From Flavobacteriales bacterium (GTDB lineage: Bacteria > Bacteroidota > Bacteroidia > Flavobacteriales > BACL11), in the NCBI GenBank assembly GCA_002710495.1, contig PAKE01000015.1:33170-51994 (forward strand): a DNA stretch of 18,825 nt, given 5' to 3'. This document shows positions 1-7,785 of this stretch, in pieces (position 1 is the stretch's first letter; the number at the start of each line of letters is the position of its first letter). Under the pieces are notes generated by a model. It made no database searches, had not been told where the DNA came from, and saw nothing but the letters and a program-made list of their open reading frames with translations. Position numbers and translations under genes: made by a program.

Positions 1-1
1 A

Positions 2-349
2 TTTGATTTCTCTAATTACACCAACAAAACTGTTGCTCTCAATTGTAGTGCCGATGCAATTGTACCAATGTGGGCTTTTATGATAGTTACGTCTTATTTA
101 AATTCCGTTAATGCAGACATACATTTTGGCGGAAAAGAGGATGTCTTTCAGCAAATATTCACTGCTAATATTGATACTATTGATATCACAGAATTTGAAA
201 ACAAAAAAGTGATTGTAAAAGGATGTGGGAATATTCCTCTAAGTGAAAGTTTGTATATTGCTATTACACAAAAATTGCAAAATAGTGTAAGTAGTTTAAT
301 GTTTGGGGAGGCTTGTTCGGCTGTTCCTGTATTAAAAAACAAAAAATGA
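2..349 (+). CDS. DUF2480 family protein, C-terminal part (5' end outside window)
   Basis: This is the C-terminal 115 residues of a protein whose start lies left of the window; the reading frame is open from base 2. The sequence fits my memory of the DUF2480 family of small Bacteroidota proteins: a block around 'ALNCSADAIVPMW', then 'VIVKGCGN', then a 'LMFGEACSAVPV' ending. The function of the family is not known to me. Three cysteines (in NCSAD, KGCG and EACS) sit in these conserved blocks and could bind metal or take part in redox chemistry, but that is inference. Its TGA stop overlaps the ATG of the next gene (ATGA), so the two are probably one transcript with coupled translation. Confidence is good for the family and low for any role. 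Confidence 0.8.
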   Translation, partial: FDFSNYTNKTVALNCSADAIVPMWAFMIVTSYLNSVNADIHFGGKEDVFQQIFTANIDTIDITEFENKKVIVKGCGNIPLSESLYIAITQKLQNSVSSLMFGEACSAVPVLKNKK

Positions 350-1086
350 ATCCAAAAATTTTAGAAGTAAATAAAAATATACAATCCTATAAAGAGGAAA
401 TTGTAAATCACCCATTATACAACCAATTGAATACCATTGAGGATGTACAGAAACTCATGGAAATTCATGTGTATGCTGTTTGGGATTTCATGTCCTTATT
501 AAAAGGATTACAAATTGAATTGACTTGTACTAAAATTCCCTGGAAACCCATTGGAGAAAATAAAACAAGAAGATTAATAAACTCTATTGTTCTGGAAGAG
601 GAAAGCGATGTCGATTCAGAAGGAAATCCTTCTTCACACTATGAAATGTACTTAGATGCTATGAAAGAATGTGGAGCTAATACATCTGAAATTGAAAGTT
701 TTGTAAATAGCGTTTCAGGTATAAACCTACCTAAAATAAATACAGCTGTTGACTTATTTTTAGCAACTACTTTTGATGTTTTAAATAGTGGGGAGGCTCA
801 TAAAATTGCAGCAGCCTTTACTTTTGGGCGTGAAGATTTAATACCAGATATGTTTACTGCTATTGTAAATGATTTGAGTAAAGAACATAAACTTGATAAG
901 TTTGTTTACTATCTAGAAAGACACATAGAATTAGATGGAGGAGAGCATGGTCCTTTGGCGTTGGAACTCATTAGTAATTTATGTGGAGAGGACGAGCAAA
1001 AATGGGAAGAAGTAGAAGAAACTGCTATTGCCTGTTTAGTCGCCCGTAAAGAATTGTGGGATCTAGTTTTAAAAGAACTTAATTAA
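346..1086 (+). CDS. DUF3050 family protein, heme-oxygenase-like fold predicted
   Basis: A protein of 246 residues matching the DUF3050 family as I remember it. The N-terminus holds 'HPLYNQL', then 'HVYAVWDFMSLLKGLQ' (about 41-56), 'TCTKIPW' (60-66) and an acidic 'VLEEESDVDSEG' (82-93). Near the C-terminus are 'FTFGREDLIPDMF' (158-170) and 'ERHIELDGGEHGP' (191-203). Known of the family: uncharacterised, all-helical, related to the heme-oxygenase-like fold. Seen here: the helix with H193-x3-D197-x3-H201, plus acidic and His residues further upstream (E84-E86, H98, E163), resembles the metal-binding layout of heme-oxygenase-like di-iron oxidases. A metal-dependent oxidase role is therefore an inference. 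The start chosen is the ATG in the ATGA overlap with the preceding DUF2480 gene. An in-frame ATG 33 bases earlier lies deep inside that gene and is less likely. The gene ends one base from the convergent rluF. Confidence 0.85.
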   Translation: MNPKILEVNKNIQSYKEEIVNHPLYNQLNTIEDVQKLMEIHVYAVWDFMSLLKGLQIELTCTKIPWKPIGENKTRRLINSIVLEEESDVDSEGNPSSHYEMYLDAMKECGANTSEIESFVNSVSGINLPKINTAVDLFLATTFDVLNSGEAHKIAAAFTFGREDLIPDMFTAIVNDLSKEHKLDKFVYYLERHIELDGGEHGPLALELISNLCGEDEQKWEEVEETAIACLVARKELWDLVLKELN

Positions 1087-1087
1087 T

Positions 1088-1831
1088 CTACTTTGCTTCT
1101 TCAAAAGTTTTAATAGAGTGTTCTACTGCTTGATTAATTTGATTTAATTCTGCTGAGGTAAAATCACGGTAAGTTCCTACAGGAACGTCCAATTTGATAT
1201 TCATTATCCTTACTCTTTTTAGTTTTTTTACATCATATTCCAGGTGCTCACACATCCTGCGGATTTGTCGGTTTAACCCTTGGGTTAAGATGATCTTGAA
1301 CGTGTTTTTCCCGGTCTGTTTTACTTTACATTTTCTGCTAATAGTGTCCAAAACAGGAACTCCATTACTCATTTCTTCTATGAATTCCTTGGTTACTGGC
1401 TTGTGTACAGTTACTTCATATTCCTTTTCATGATTGTTACGAGCACGCAAAATCTTATTTACAATATCTCCATCATTGGTAAGAAAGATAAGTCCTTCTG
1501 AAGGTTTATCTAACCTACCAATTGGAAAAATTCGTGTTGGGTAATTTATAAAATCGATAATATTATCTCTTTCTCTTACTTGGTCGGTAGTACAAACAAC
1601 TCCAACTGGTTTATTAAAAGCCAGATAAACCATCTTTTTCTTTTTAGCTCTGTGTACTACTTTTCCATTTACACTTACCTGATCTTCTTCTGAAACTTTA
1701 GTGCCCATTAATGGCACTTCTCCATTTATTTTTACCCTTCCTTGCTCTATTAATTTATCTGCCGCTCTTCTGGAGCAAAAACCAATTTCAGATAAAAATT
1801 TATTAATACGAGTAAGTTTTTTGTCTTCCAT
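1088..1831 (-). CDS. rluF: 23S rRNA pseudouridine synthase, RluF type
   Basis: A 247-residue RluB/RluE/RluF-group pseudouridine synthase that converts a uridine in 23S rRNA to pseudouridine (U2604 in E. coli numbering for RluF). An S4 RNA-binding domain occupies about residues 7-55 ('RINKFLSEIGFCSRRAADKL'). The catalytic domain follows with 'LAFNKPVGVVCTT' (70-82) and the signature 'GRLDKPSEGLIFLTNDGD' (105-122), in which D108 is the expected catalytic aspartate. 'GLNRQIRRMCE' (185-195) is also typical. 'NNHEKEYEVTV' after the signature favours RluF over RluB or RluE. The start used is the ATG sharing its A with the TAA stop of the upstream flavoprotein (TAATG); a longer reading adds 12 residues before the S4 domain and would overlap that gene. 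It is the last gene of a long minus-strand run. Confidence 0.9.
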   Translation of the reverse strand: MEDKKLTRINKFLSEIGFCSRRAADKLIEQGRVKINGEVPLMGTKVSEEDQVSVNGKVVHRAKKKKMVYLAFNKPVGVVCTTDQVRERDNIIDFINYPTRIFPIGRLDKPSEGLIFLTNDGDIVNKILRARNNHEKEYEVTVHKPVTKEFIEEMSNGVPVLDTISRKCKVKQTGKNTFKIILTQGLNRQIRRMCEHLEYDVKKLKRVRIMNIKLDVPVGTYRDFTSAELNQINQAVEHSIKTFEEAK

Positions 1832-3036
1832 TATTTCAGTTTTGAAGCGATAAAAGAGGTAGTCCAAGCGGCTTGAAAGTTAAATCCTCCTGTAACTCCA
1901 TCTATATCTAAAATTTCTCCTGCAAAGTAAAGGTTTTTAACGTGTTTGCTCTCCATAGTTTTTATATTAATGCTTTCTAAACTAATACCTCCACAAGTTA
2001 CAAACTCTTCCTTAAAAGTAGTTTTTCCTTTTACATGATAGGTGTCGTTACAAATTATCTGAATCAATTTATTCAATTGTTTTTTTCCTAATTCTCCCCA
2101 AGGTTTTTCTTCCACTAACTCAGATCGTTCTAACAAATAACTCCACAATCTTTTAGGAAAATTAAAGGGTCGTATTTTAAATAGTTTCTTCTTCGTATTT
2201 TCTTTAATAACAGATTGAAAATATTCCCTTAACTCTTCAAAGTTACTCTCTCCACACCAAGAAATATTTATATTAAAATCATATTCCTTATCAGAAAGAA
2301 TTCTAGCTCCAAAAGAGGAAAGTTTTAAAACAGCAGGACCGCTCATTCCCCAATGAGTAATTAAAAGAGCTCCTTTGTGTTTAAGTTTTGTGCTCTGAAT
2401 ACTTACTGATGCTTCTGGAACTGAAAGTCCCATTAACTGTGTTATTTTCTCATTCGGAATATTAAAAGTAAATAGAGAGGGAACGGGATTTTCTATTTTA
2501 TGTCCTAAACTTTTTATCCAATTAAATCCTTCTGATTGTGGAGATCCACCTGTACAAACAATCACTTTATCAAAAAGTAGGTTGTGCCCGTTTACTTCCA
2601 AATTTATTTTCTCCTCTTCCTGTTTTATAGAATTAACCCCAGATTTTAATTGAATTTTTATTCCTAATCTTTCTGTTTCTGATATAAATAAATCGTAAAT
2701 AGTTTGTGAAGTATTTGATTTCGGAAACATCCTTCCATCTTCTTCTGAAACAATTTTTACCCCTCTACTTTCAAACCAATTTATCGTATCTTGATTACAA
2801 AAAGTGTTAAATAATTTTTTGAGTTGTTTTTCTCCTCTGGGATAAGATTTTGAAAATCTAGAAGTAGAAGTTTCAGAATTGGTAACATTACACCTTCCTC
2901 CTCCAGAAACCAATACTTTAGAAAGAAGTTTACTTGTTTTTTCAAAAAGAACTACCTCTGAATTTGGGAAATGTTCTTTTATATTTATTGATGCAAAAAA
3001 TGCAGCTGCTCCACCACCAATTATTGCGGTTTTCAT
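1831..3036 (-). CDS. HI0933/BaiN-like NAD(P)/FAD-dependent oxidoreductase
   Basis: A 401-residue flavoprotein of the HI0933 (YhiN, BaiN) family, often labelled 'aminoacetone oxidase family FAD-binding enzyme'. The N-terminal dinucleotide-binding glycines are 'IGGGAAAFFA' (6-15). The family signature 'VSGGGRCNVTN' is at 43-53, 'GRMFP' at 101-105 and 'CTGGSP' at 161-166. The C-terminus has the second FAD-contact block 'FAGEILDIDGVTGGFN', followed by 'FQAAW'. Length is normal for the family. The physiological substrate is unknown for most members, and bile-acid dehydroxylation as in BaiN should not be assumed here. It lies 8 bases after the DUF4357 gene and overlaps rluF as TAATG, so it belongs to the same operon. 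Confidence 0.88.
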   Translation of the reverse strand: MKTAIIGGGAAAFFASINIKEHFPNSEVVLFEKTSKLLSKVLVSGGGRCNVTNSETSTSRFSKSYPRGEKQLKKLFNTFCNQDTINWFESRGVKIVSEEDGRMFPKSNTSQTIYDLFISETERLGIKIQLKSGVNSIKQEEEKINLEVNGHNLLFDKVIVCTGGSPQSEGFNWIKSLGHKIENPVPSLFTFNIPNEKITQLMGLSVPEASVSIQSTKLKHKGALLITHWGMSGPAVLKLSSFGARILSDKEYDFNINISWCGESNFEELREYFQSVIKENTKKKLFKIRPFNFPKRLWSYLLERSELVEEKPWGELGKKQLNKLIQIICNDTYHVKGKTTFKEEFVTCGGISLESINIKTMESKHVKNLYFAGEILDIDGVTGGFNFQAAWTTSFIASKLK

Positions 3037-3044
3037 TTTAGAGT

Positions 3045-3368
3045 TTATTTTCTATAAACGTCATCCAATGTTTTACCTGAATTATTTACCCATTGATTCC
3101 AACCATTTGTGTTTCTGCCTAAAATAATTGCTCCATCTGTACTGCAAGAAGAAAATAAATAATCTTCTGTGAAGATGTGAAAATCACCTTCAGGTAATAG
3201 AATATTATCTTCAATTAAATTTTGTTTTTGTTTTATCATACTCAAACTAAATGAGGGGGCATTTTCCGTTGTTACTTGCGACCCCTTAAATACAACAAAT
3301 CCTTCATTAGTAATATTACCTTCAGCACCATCTGGTAAAAAAATTTGTATTGTTTTTCCTCTACCCAT
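3045..3368 (-). CDS. Small DUF4357 protein, apparent remnant or mini-form of a GIY-YIG nuclease relative
   Basis: A protein of only 107 residues. Residues 23-107 match the DUF4357 domain: 'GFVVFKGS' (23-30), a helix with 'LIEDNIL' (51-57), 'FTEDYLFSS' (66-74), 'GRNTNGWNQW' (84-93) and 'GKTLDDVY' (98-105). DUF4357 usually sits at the C-terminus of longer proteins with a GIY-YIG nuclease domain. The first 14 residues, 'MGRGKTIQIFLPDG', look like the usual N-terminus of those longer proteins, so the nuclease core between the two parts appears to be missing without loss of reading frame. No GIY-YIG catalytic motif is present. The gene starts 4 bases after the ABC gene's stop codon and is followed closely by the flavoprotein gene. 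The frame is open and the DUF4357 residues look intact, so it is probably expressed. Function unknown. Confidence 0.8.
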   Translation of the reverse strand: MGRGKTIQIFLPDGAEGNITNEGFVVFKGSQVTTENAPSFSLSMIKQKQNLIEDNILLPEGDFHIFTEDYLFSSCSTDGAIILGRNTNGWNQWVNNSGKTLDDVYRK

Positions 3369-3371
3369 AAT

Positions 3372-5171
3372 CTAACTTATTTTAACCCCTTTACTTTCTA
3401 GGTGTCTTTTAATATCTTCTAGTTTTCCTTCTGGAATTGCGTCAATTAGTTTTTTGGTATATTCTGTTTCAGGATCACTATAAATTTGATCTGCATCACC
3501 CATTTCTTCAATTTTTCCATGTTGCATAACCAACATTCTATCACTCATATATTTTACTACAGAAAGATCATGAGAGATAAAGATATAAGTCAATCCAAAC
3601 TCTTCTTTTAATTCATTAAGAAGGTTTAAAACTTGAGCTTGTACCGAAACGTCTAATGCTGAAACCGATTCATCACAAATAATAAATTTAGGGTTTACTG
3701 CAAGTGCTCTTGCAATACCAATTCTTTGTCTTTGTCCTCCAGAAAATTCATGAGGATATCGGTAAAAATGAGATGGATCTAGATTTACTCGTGTAAGTAA
3801 GTCTTCTACTCTCTTTTTTCTTTGCTCATCATTTTCTAAAATTCCATGAACCTGCATGGGTTCCATAATAGCGTTTCCAATAGTCATTCTTGGGTTAAGA
3901 GATGAATAAGGGTCTTGGAAAATTATTTGAACTTCTTTTCGGAATTCTCTAAGTTCTTTTGCGTCCATTTTTGCAATATCCTTCCCTTTATAAATCATCT
4001 CTCCTTCAGTAGGCTCTTCTAACCTGATAATAGTTCTTCCTATTGTAGTTTTACCACAACCAGACTCTCCTACAAGTCCTAAGGTTTCTCCTGGATATAC
4101 ATCAAAATTAACATTATCTACCGCTTTTACATGAGAGCTAATTCCTCCGAAAAATCCGTTTCTGATAGGGAAATATGTTTTTAAATTTTTAATCTTCAGA
4201 ATAGGTTCTTTTGCGAATAATTCTTTTTGTTTTAATGCTCTTTCAGAGTTTGGTACAGTTAAATCCTTTGTGAATTCTTCTACTGTAATATTATTTTCAA
4301 TCATTTTTCCGTCTTCATCTTCCTTCATAAAATCAGAAACAGTAGGTAAAAATTTATATCTTTTATTTAGTGGGGGGCGGCAAGCAAGAAGTCCTTTTGT
4401 ATAGGGGTGTTGAGGGTTTGAAAAAATATCCCATACATTTCCTTGTTCTACAATATTACCTTTGTACATCACTACAACTTTGTCGGCAAGCTCTGCAATT
4501 ACACCCAAATCATGTGTAATAAATAGAATCCCCATATCTCTTTCTGTTTGTAGTTTTTGCATTAGTTGTAAAATGGTCTTTTGTACTGTAACATCCAGAG
4601 CTGTAGTTGGTTCGTCTGCAATAAGTACAGATGGCTGACAGCTCATTGCCATAGCAATCATAACCCTTTGTTTTTGTCCTCCTGAAATTTGATGGGGATA
4701 TGTGCTAAAAATTCTTTCCGGATCTGGAAGTTGTACTTCTTCAAAAAGTTTTATAGTAAGATCTTTTGCCTCATGTTTATTCATATTCTGGTGTAACATA
4801 ATCGCTTCCACTACTTGATTTCCACAAGTAAAAACCGGATTCAATGAAGTCATGGGCTCTTGGAAAATCATGGCAATATCATTACCTCTATGTTTTCTTA
4901 TTTCCTCCTCAGAAATTTTTAATAAGTCCACAGATTCTCCGTCATCTTTATGAAAGATAATCTCCCCTCCGGAAATTTCTCCTGGAGGAGAAGGAATCAA
5001 ACGCATAGCTGAAAGGGAGGTAACTGATTTCCCAGATCCTGATTCTCCAACAATCCCTATAGTTTCTCCTTTGGTAAGTGTAAAGCTTATTCCATTTACA
5101 GCTCTTACTACCGTGCCTTCTGTTTTAAATTCGGTAACTAAATTTTTGAATTCTAATAATGTGCCCGCCAT
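3372..5171 (-). CDS. ABC transporter, two fused ATP-binding domains (Dpp/Opp/Gsi type)
   Basis: A 599-residue cytoplasmic ATPase with two complete nucleotide-binding domains in one chain, like DppD plus DppF or GsiA. Domain 1: Walker A 'GESGSGKS' (42-49), Q-loop Q104, signature 'ISGGQKQR' (162-169), Walker B 'VLIADE' (182-187), switch H220, and the peptide-transporter tail 'QHPYTKGLL' (254-262). Domain 2: Walker A 'GESGCGKT' (368-375), signature 'FSGGQRQR' (476-483), Walker B 'FIICDE' (496-501), switch H534. All catalytic residues are present in both halves. A charged linker of about 45 residues (280-325) joins them. Known of the family: it powers uptake of peptides, glutathione or similar small substrates. 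No permease or binding protein gene is in the window, so the substrate cannot be told. It follows a 48-base gap that may carry its own promoter. Confidence 0.93.
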   Translation of the reverse strand: MAGTLLEFKNLVTEFKTEGTVVRAVNGISFTLTKGETIGIVGESGSGKSVTSLSAMRLIPSPPGEISGGEIIFHKDDGESVDLLKISEEEIRKHRGNDIAMIFQEPMTSLNPVFTCGNQVVEAIMLHQNMNKHEAKDLTIKLFEEVQLPDPERIFSTYPHQISGGQKQRVMIAMAMSCQPSVLIADEPTTALDVTVQKTILQLMQKLQTERDMGILFITHDLGVIAELADKVVVMYKGNIVEQGNVWDIFSNPQHPYTKGLLACRPPLNKRYKFLPTVSDFMKEDEDGKMIENNITVEEFTKDLTVPNSERALKQKELFAKEPILKIKNLKTYFPIRNGFFGGISSHVKAVDNVNFDVYPGETLGLVGESGCGKTTIGRTIIRLEEPTEGEMIYKGKDIAKMDAKELREFRKEVQIIFQDPYSSLNPRMTIGNAIMEPMQVHGILENDEQRKKRVEDLLTRVNLDPSHFYRYPHEFSGGQRQRIGIARALAVNPKFIICDESVSALDVSVQAQVLNLLNELKEEFGLTYIFISHDLSVVKYMSDRMLVMQHGKIEEMGDADQIYSDPETEYTKKLIDAIPEGKLEDIKRHLESKGVKIS

Positions 5172-5196
5172 TTTATCTTTTTTTCTTTTGAGCGTA

Positions 5197-5228
5197 TAAA
5201 AATAGTTTTTCTTTATCAGTTATACAAA
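5197..5228 (-). promoter_or_regulatory. Possible Bacteroidota promoter for the ABC ATPase gene
   Basis: On the minus strand, TTTG (5228-5225) is followed after 20 bases by TATTTTTA (5204-5197), one base off the TAnnTTTG consensus. The spacing fits the -33/-7 promoters of Bacteroidota. It would place transcription start about 20 to 25 bases before the ABC gene's ATG. The TTTG lies inside the end of the exonuclease gene. Chance matches are easy in DNA this AT-rich, so this is tentative. Confidence 0.35.
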
Positions 5229-5939
5229 TTCTATGTTTTCTTCTTTAATTAGGTCTTTCCCTTTATATTTTAAAAGGAGTTGAGCTACAGTAAGAGTGTC
5301 TTTCTGACAATATATTTTTATCCGTTCTAAATCTTTTTCTTCATAGTATACTCTAGCAACCTGACTTCCATCAATATCATCTTTTGGAGTTGGAATATCA
5401 AAAAGCGCTGCCAATAGTTTTATGGAAGTAAAGTTTTTATAATCACCAAAACGCCAAAGTTCCATTGTGTCTAAATGTTTTATGTCCCATGGTTTTTTAC
5501 CAGCAATGTCTAAAAGTTTTGGAAGTTTTAGTCCGTTTATTAGTGTTCTTCTTGCAATAAAAGGAAAATCGAACTCCCTACCATTATGGGCACATAAAAC
5601 AGATAAATCATCATTAAATTTCTTTTTTAAAAGATGGTTAAATTCCTTTAAAATAGTTTTTTCATTATCCCCATAAAACGACTTTATTCTGAAATGAGAT
5701 TCTCCTTTTTCTGTAAACAAATAACCAACTGAAATACAGATAATTTTTGCAAATTCTGCCATAACGCCAGCTTTCTTTTTATAATATTCAGATGGTGTAA
5801 ACTCTTCTTTTCTTTGCCAAGCTGTTTTCTCCTCCCAAAGCTTTTGGAATATTGGAGATAGTTCCTCAAAATTGTATTCACATGGAACTGTTTCTATATC
5901 TAAAAAAAGAACTTTATTTAAACTTAGGGTTTCTAGCAT
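5220..5939 (-). CDS. Predicted 3'-5' exonuclease, DEDDy type (PolB-like)
   Basis: A 239-residue stand-alone 3'-5' exonuclease of the ribonuclease H-like fold, resembling the proofreading-domain family PF10108 (predicted PolB-like exonuclease). Exo I is 'FLDIET' with D14 and E16, Exo II is 'AHNGREFDFPFI' with D124, and Exo III is 'YCQKDTLTV' with Y210 and D214. All four metal-binding acids and the tyrosine of the DEDDy class are present. It has no polymerase domain. A role in trimming DNA or RNA ends during repair is plausible but not shown. The gene begins at the base directly after the serine hydrolase stop codon, so the two are cotranscribed. This family is often annotated as '3'-5' exonuclease' or 'ribonuclease H-like domain-containing protein'. 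Confidence 0.88.
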   Translation of the reverse strand: MLETLSLNKVLFLDIETVPCEYNFEELSPIFQKLWEEKTAWQRKEEFTPSEYYKKKAGVMAEFAKIICISVGYLFTEKGESHFRIKSFYGDNEKTILKEFNHLLKKKFNDDLSVLCAHNGREFDFPFIARRTLINGLKLPKLLDIAGKKPWDIKHLDTMELWRFGDYKNFTSIKLLAALFDIPTPKDDIDGSQVARVYYEEKDLERIKIYCQKDTLTVAQLLLKYKGKDLIKEENIEFV

Positions 5940-7088
5940 TTAATCATACATTTCTAGTGCTGCGTCTATAAATTGGTAGAAGTCTTCATAATGACCATCT
6001 TCTAAACTTTTTCCATATTTTCTTCCTAATCTTACTATAATCATATCTTTATCTGGAATACAAATAACATATTGCCCCCACAAACCTCTTGCATAATAAA
6101 TATCTAAATCCTTATAGTTTGTAATCCAAAACTGATATCCGTAATTTAAGTTTTTGTTTCCATCTTTATCTAGTAAATCTGCAGCAGAGGTCGCTTGTAA
6201 AGCATAGCTAGAATCAATAATTTGTATTCCGTTCCAATTACCATTATTCATATATAACTTCCCGATTCTAGCAAAATCTCTAGCGTTTGAATTGATGCAA
6301 CAAAAAGCTTTTTCATCCCCTTCTTTTTTATCTGTATTCCAAAGTGCTGGATGTTTTGCTCCCATTGGAATCCAAAGTTTTTCAGATGCATATTCATTAA
6401 TAGATTTTCCTGTTACACTCTCTAAAATAAAGGCTAATAATTGAGTGTTACAACTATAGTATTTAAATACTTTTCCAGGCGGCTCAATCACTTTTAAATT
6501 CATAACTAATTTTTTCAGGTTGTTTCCATAATACGCTTCTGCAATTTTTCCTAGAGGATTATAATAACTTTCGTTCCAGTTAAGTCCAGAACTCATAGTT
6601 AACAAGTTTTTTATTGTGAGATTTTTTTCTGTTTTTCCACAATATTCTGGTAAAAAATCACATACTTTATCATCTATATTTATTATATTATCTTTAATTG
6701 CAACTCCTGTTAAGGTAGAAATATGACTTTTTGACATAGAAAAAGAATTAGAAGCGCTATCTTCTGAATATCCATGCCAATACTCTTCATATTTAATACT
6801 ATCATTTATTATTACCAAAAAAGCAAACGTTTCTAGTTCTTTATTGATCGGTTTTATAAACTCTGGTAAATTTGCTTTATTGTAGCCTTTTGCTATTATC
6901 CACTCTTGATGTGTTCCTGCCTCAATTGTATTTGCTGGAAAATGAATAAAATCATGAATGTATGAAGAGGTGTGTCCTTTTAAATAAGTAATTGAAATTG
7001 CTTTGTATATCCAACTTTTCCCACTAATCAGAATTAATAAATTAATTGCTATAAAAATGAATAATAAATATTTTAATATTTTTTTCAT
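5940..7088 (-). CDS. Membrane-anchored serine hydrolase, class C beta-lactamase family
   Basis: A 382-residue enzyme with an N-terminal hydrophobic segment (about 4-22) that is either a signal anchor or an uncleaved signal peptide, placing the domain outside the cytoplasmic membrane. The catalytic domain belongs to the beta-lactamase/penicillin-binding-protein fold: SxxK is 'SMSK' (S117 nucleophile, K120), the second motif is 'YYSCN' (210-214), and 'RGLWGQ' (334-339) occupies the place of the KTG-type motif. 'NLLTMSSGLNW' (161-171) is a typical family block. The pattern resembles 6-aminohexanoate-dimer hydrolases and EstB-like esterases more than true beta-lactamases. Substrate unknown. It sits one base after lipB and directly before the exonuclease. 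Nothing in the sequence suggests it confers antibiotic resistance. Confidence 0.87.
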   Translation of the reverse strand: MKKILKYLLFIFIAINLLILISGKSWIYKAISITYLKGHTSSYIHDFIHFPANTIEAGTHQEWIIAKGYNKANLPEFIKPINKELETFAFLVIINDSIKYEEYWHGYSEDSASNSFSMSKSHISTLTGVAIKDNIINIDDKVCDFLPEYCGKTEKNLTIKNLLTMSSGLNWNESYYNPLGKIAEAYYGNNLKKLVMNLKVIEPPGKVFKYYSCNTQLLAFILESVTGKSINEYASEKLWIPMGAKHPALWNTDKKEGDEKAFCCINSNARDFARIGKLYMNNGNWNGIQIIDSSYALQATSAADLLDKDGNKNLNYGYQFWITNYKDLDIYYARGLWGQYVICIPDKDMIIVRLGRKYGKSLEDGHYEDFYQFIDAALEMYD

Positions 7089-7089
7089 T

Positions 7090-7785
7090 TTAAATTATTT
7101 CTAGTTCAAATAAACTCACTAAATGGGTTTTTAATTTATTTTTTACTTCTCTCATATCCATTTCTTTTCCCAACTCTTTTTGTAAGGATGTTACTTTTTT
7201 ATCTATAATACCACAAGGGACAATATTTCCAAAATAAGAAAGATCTGAATTTACATTAAAGGCGAATCCGTGCATACTAACCCACCTGCTGTTTTTCACT
7301 CCCAAAGCGCAAATTTTTCTTGCATTTGGAGTTCCTACATCAAACCAAACCCCCGTTTCTCCTTCCGACCTTTCTGCGCTTAAACCATAGTCCGATAAGG
7401 TTAGTATTACCGCTTCTTCCAAGAATCTTAAGTATTTATGAATGTCTGTAAAAAAGTTTTCTAAATCTAGTATCGGATATCCTACAATTTGTCCTGGTCC
7501 ATGATAAGTAATATCTCCTCCTCTGTTAATTTTATGAAAAGTTGCTCCCCTACTTTTAAGATATTCTTCATTTACTAATAAATTCTTTTCGTCTCCACTC
7601 TTCCCTAGTGTGTAAACATGTGGATGTTCACAAAAAAGTAAATAATTATTTGTCGGATTGATTGTGTTTTCCTTCCTGTTTTTTGATTTTACTTTCAGAA
7701 TCCCTGAAAAGAGATCTTCCTGATAATCCCAACATTTTTTATAATCAATCAGTCCTAAATCTTCAAATTTTACTTTTTTATTCAT
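7090..7785 (-). CDS. lipB: Octanoyl-[acyl carrier protein]:protein N-octanoyltransferase LipB
   Basis: A 231-residue LipB, the enzyme that moves octanoyl groups from acyl carrier protein to lipoyl domains, the first step of protein lipoylation. Clear signatures are 'RGGDITYHGPGQIVGYPI' (88-105), 'GVWFDVGTPNARKICALGV' (145-163) with catalytic K157, 'HGFAFNVN' (172-179) and 'IVPCGI' with catalytic C191. Length is normal. Its start shares a base with the TAA stop of the isomerase gene upstream (TAATG), suggesting coupled translation. The partner lipA is not in the window. The 3' end is followed after one base by the serine hydrolase gene. Confidence 0.97.
   Translation of the reverse strand: MNKKVKFEDLGLIDYKKCWDYQEDLFSGILKVKSKNRKENTINPTNNYLLFCEHPHVYTLGKSGDEKNLLVNEEYLKSRGATFHKINRGGDITYHGPGQIVGYPILDLENFFTDIHKYLRFLEEAVILTLSDYGLSAERSEGETGVWFDVGTPNARKICALGVKNSRWVSMHGFAFNVNSDLSYFGNIVPCGIIDKKVTSLQKELGKEMDMREVKNKLKTHLVSLFELEII

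Noticed and set aside
148..342. Minus-strand open frame opposite the DUF2480 gene
   Set aside because: It is antisense to conserved coding sequence, with no recognisable protein features.
1831..1867. 12-residue N-terminal extension of RluF
   Set aside because: It would overlap the flavoprotein gene, adds nothing to the S4 domain, and the TAATG junction gives a better start.
3045..3368. Frameshifted or split GIY-YIG nuclease pseudogene
   Set aside because: I saw no nuclease remnants between the DUF4357 gene and its neighbours, since the gaps are 3 and 8 bases, and the frame and conserved DUF4357 residues are intact.
5940..7088. Antibiotic-resistance beta-lactamase
   Set aside because: The SxxK fold is shared, but the later motifs (YYSCN, RGLWGQ) fit esterase or amide-hydrolase relatives, and no resistance context is present.
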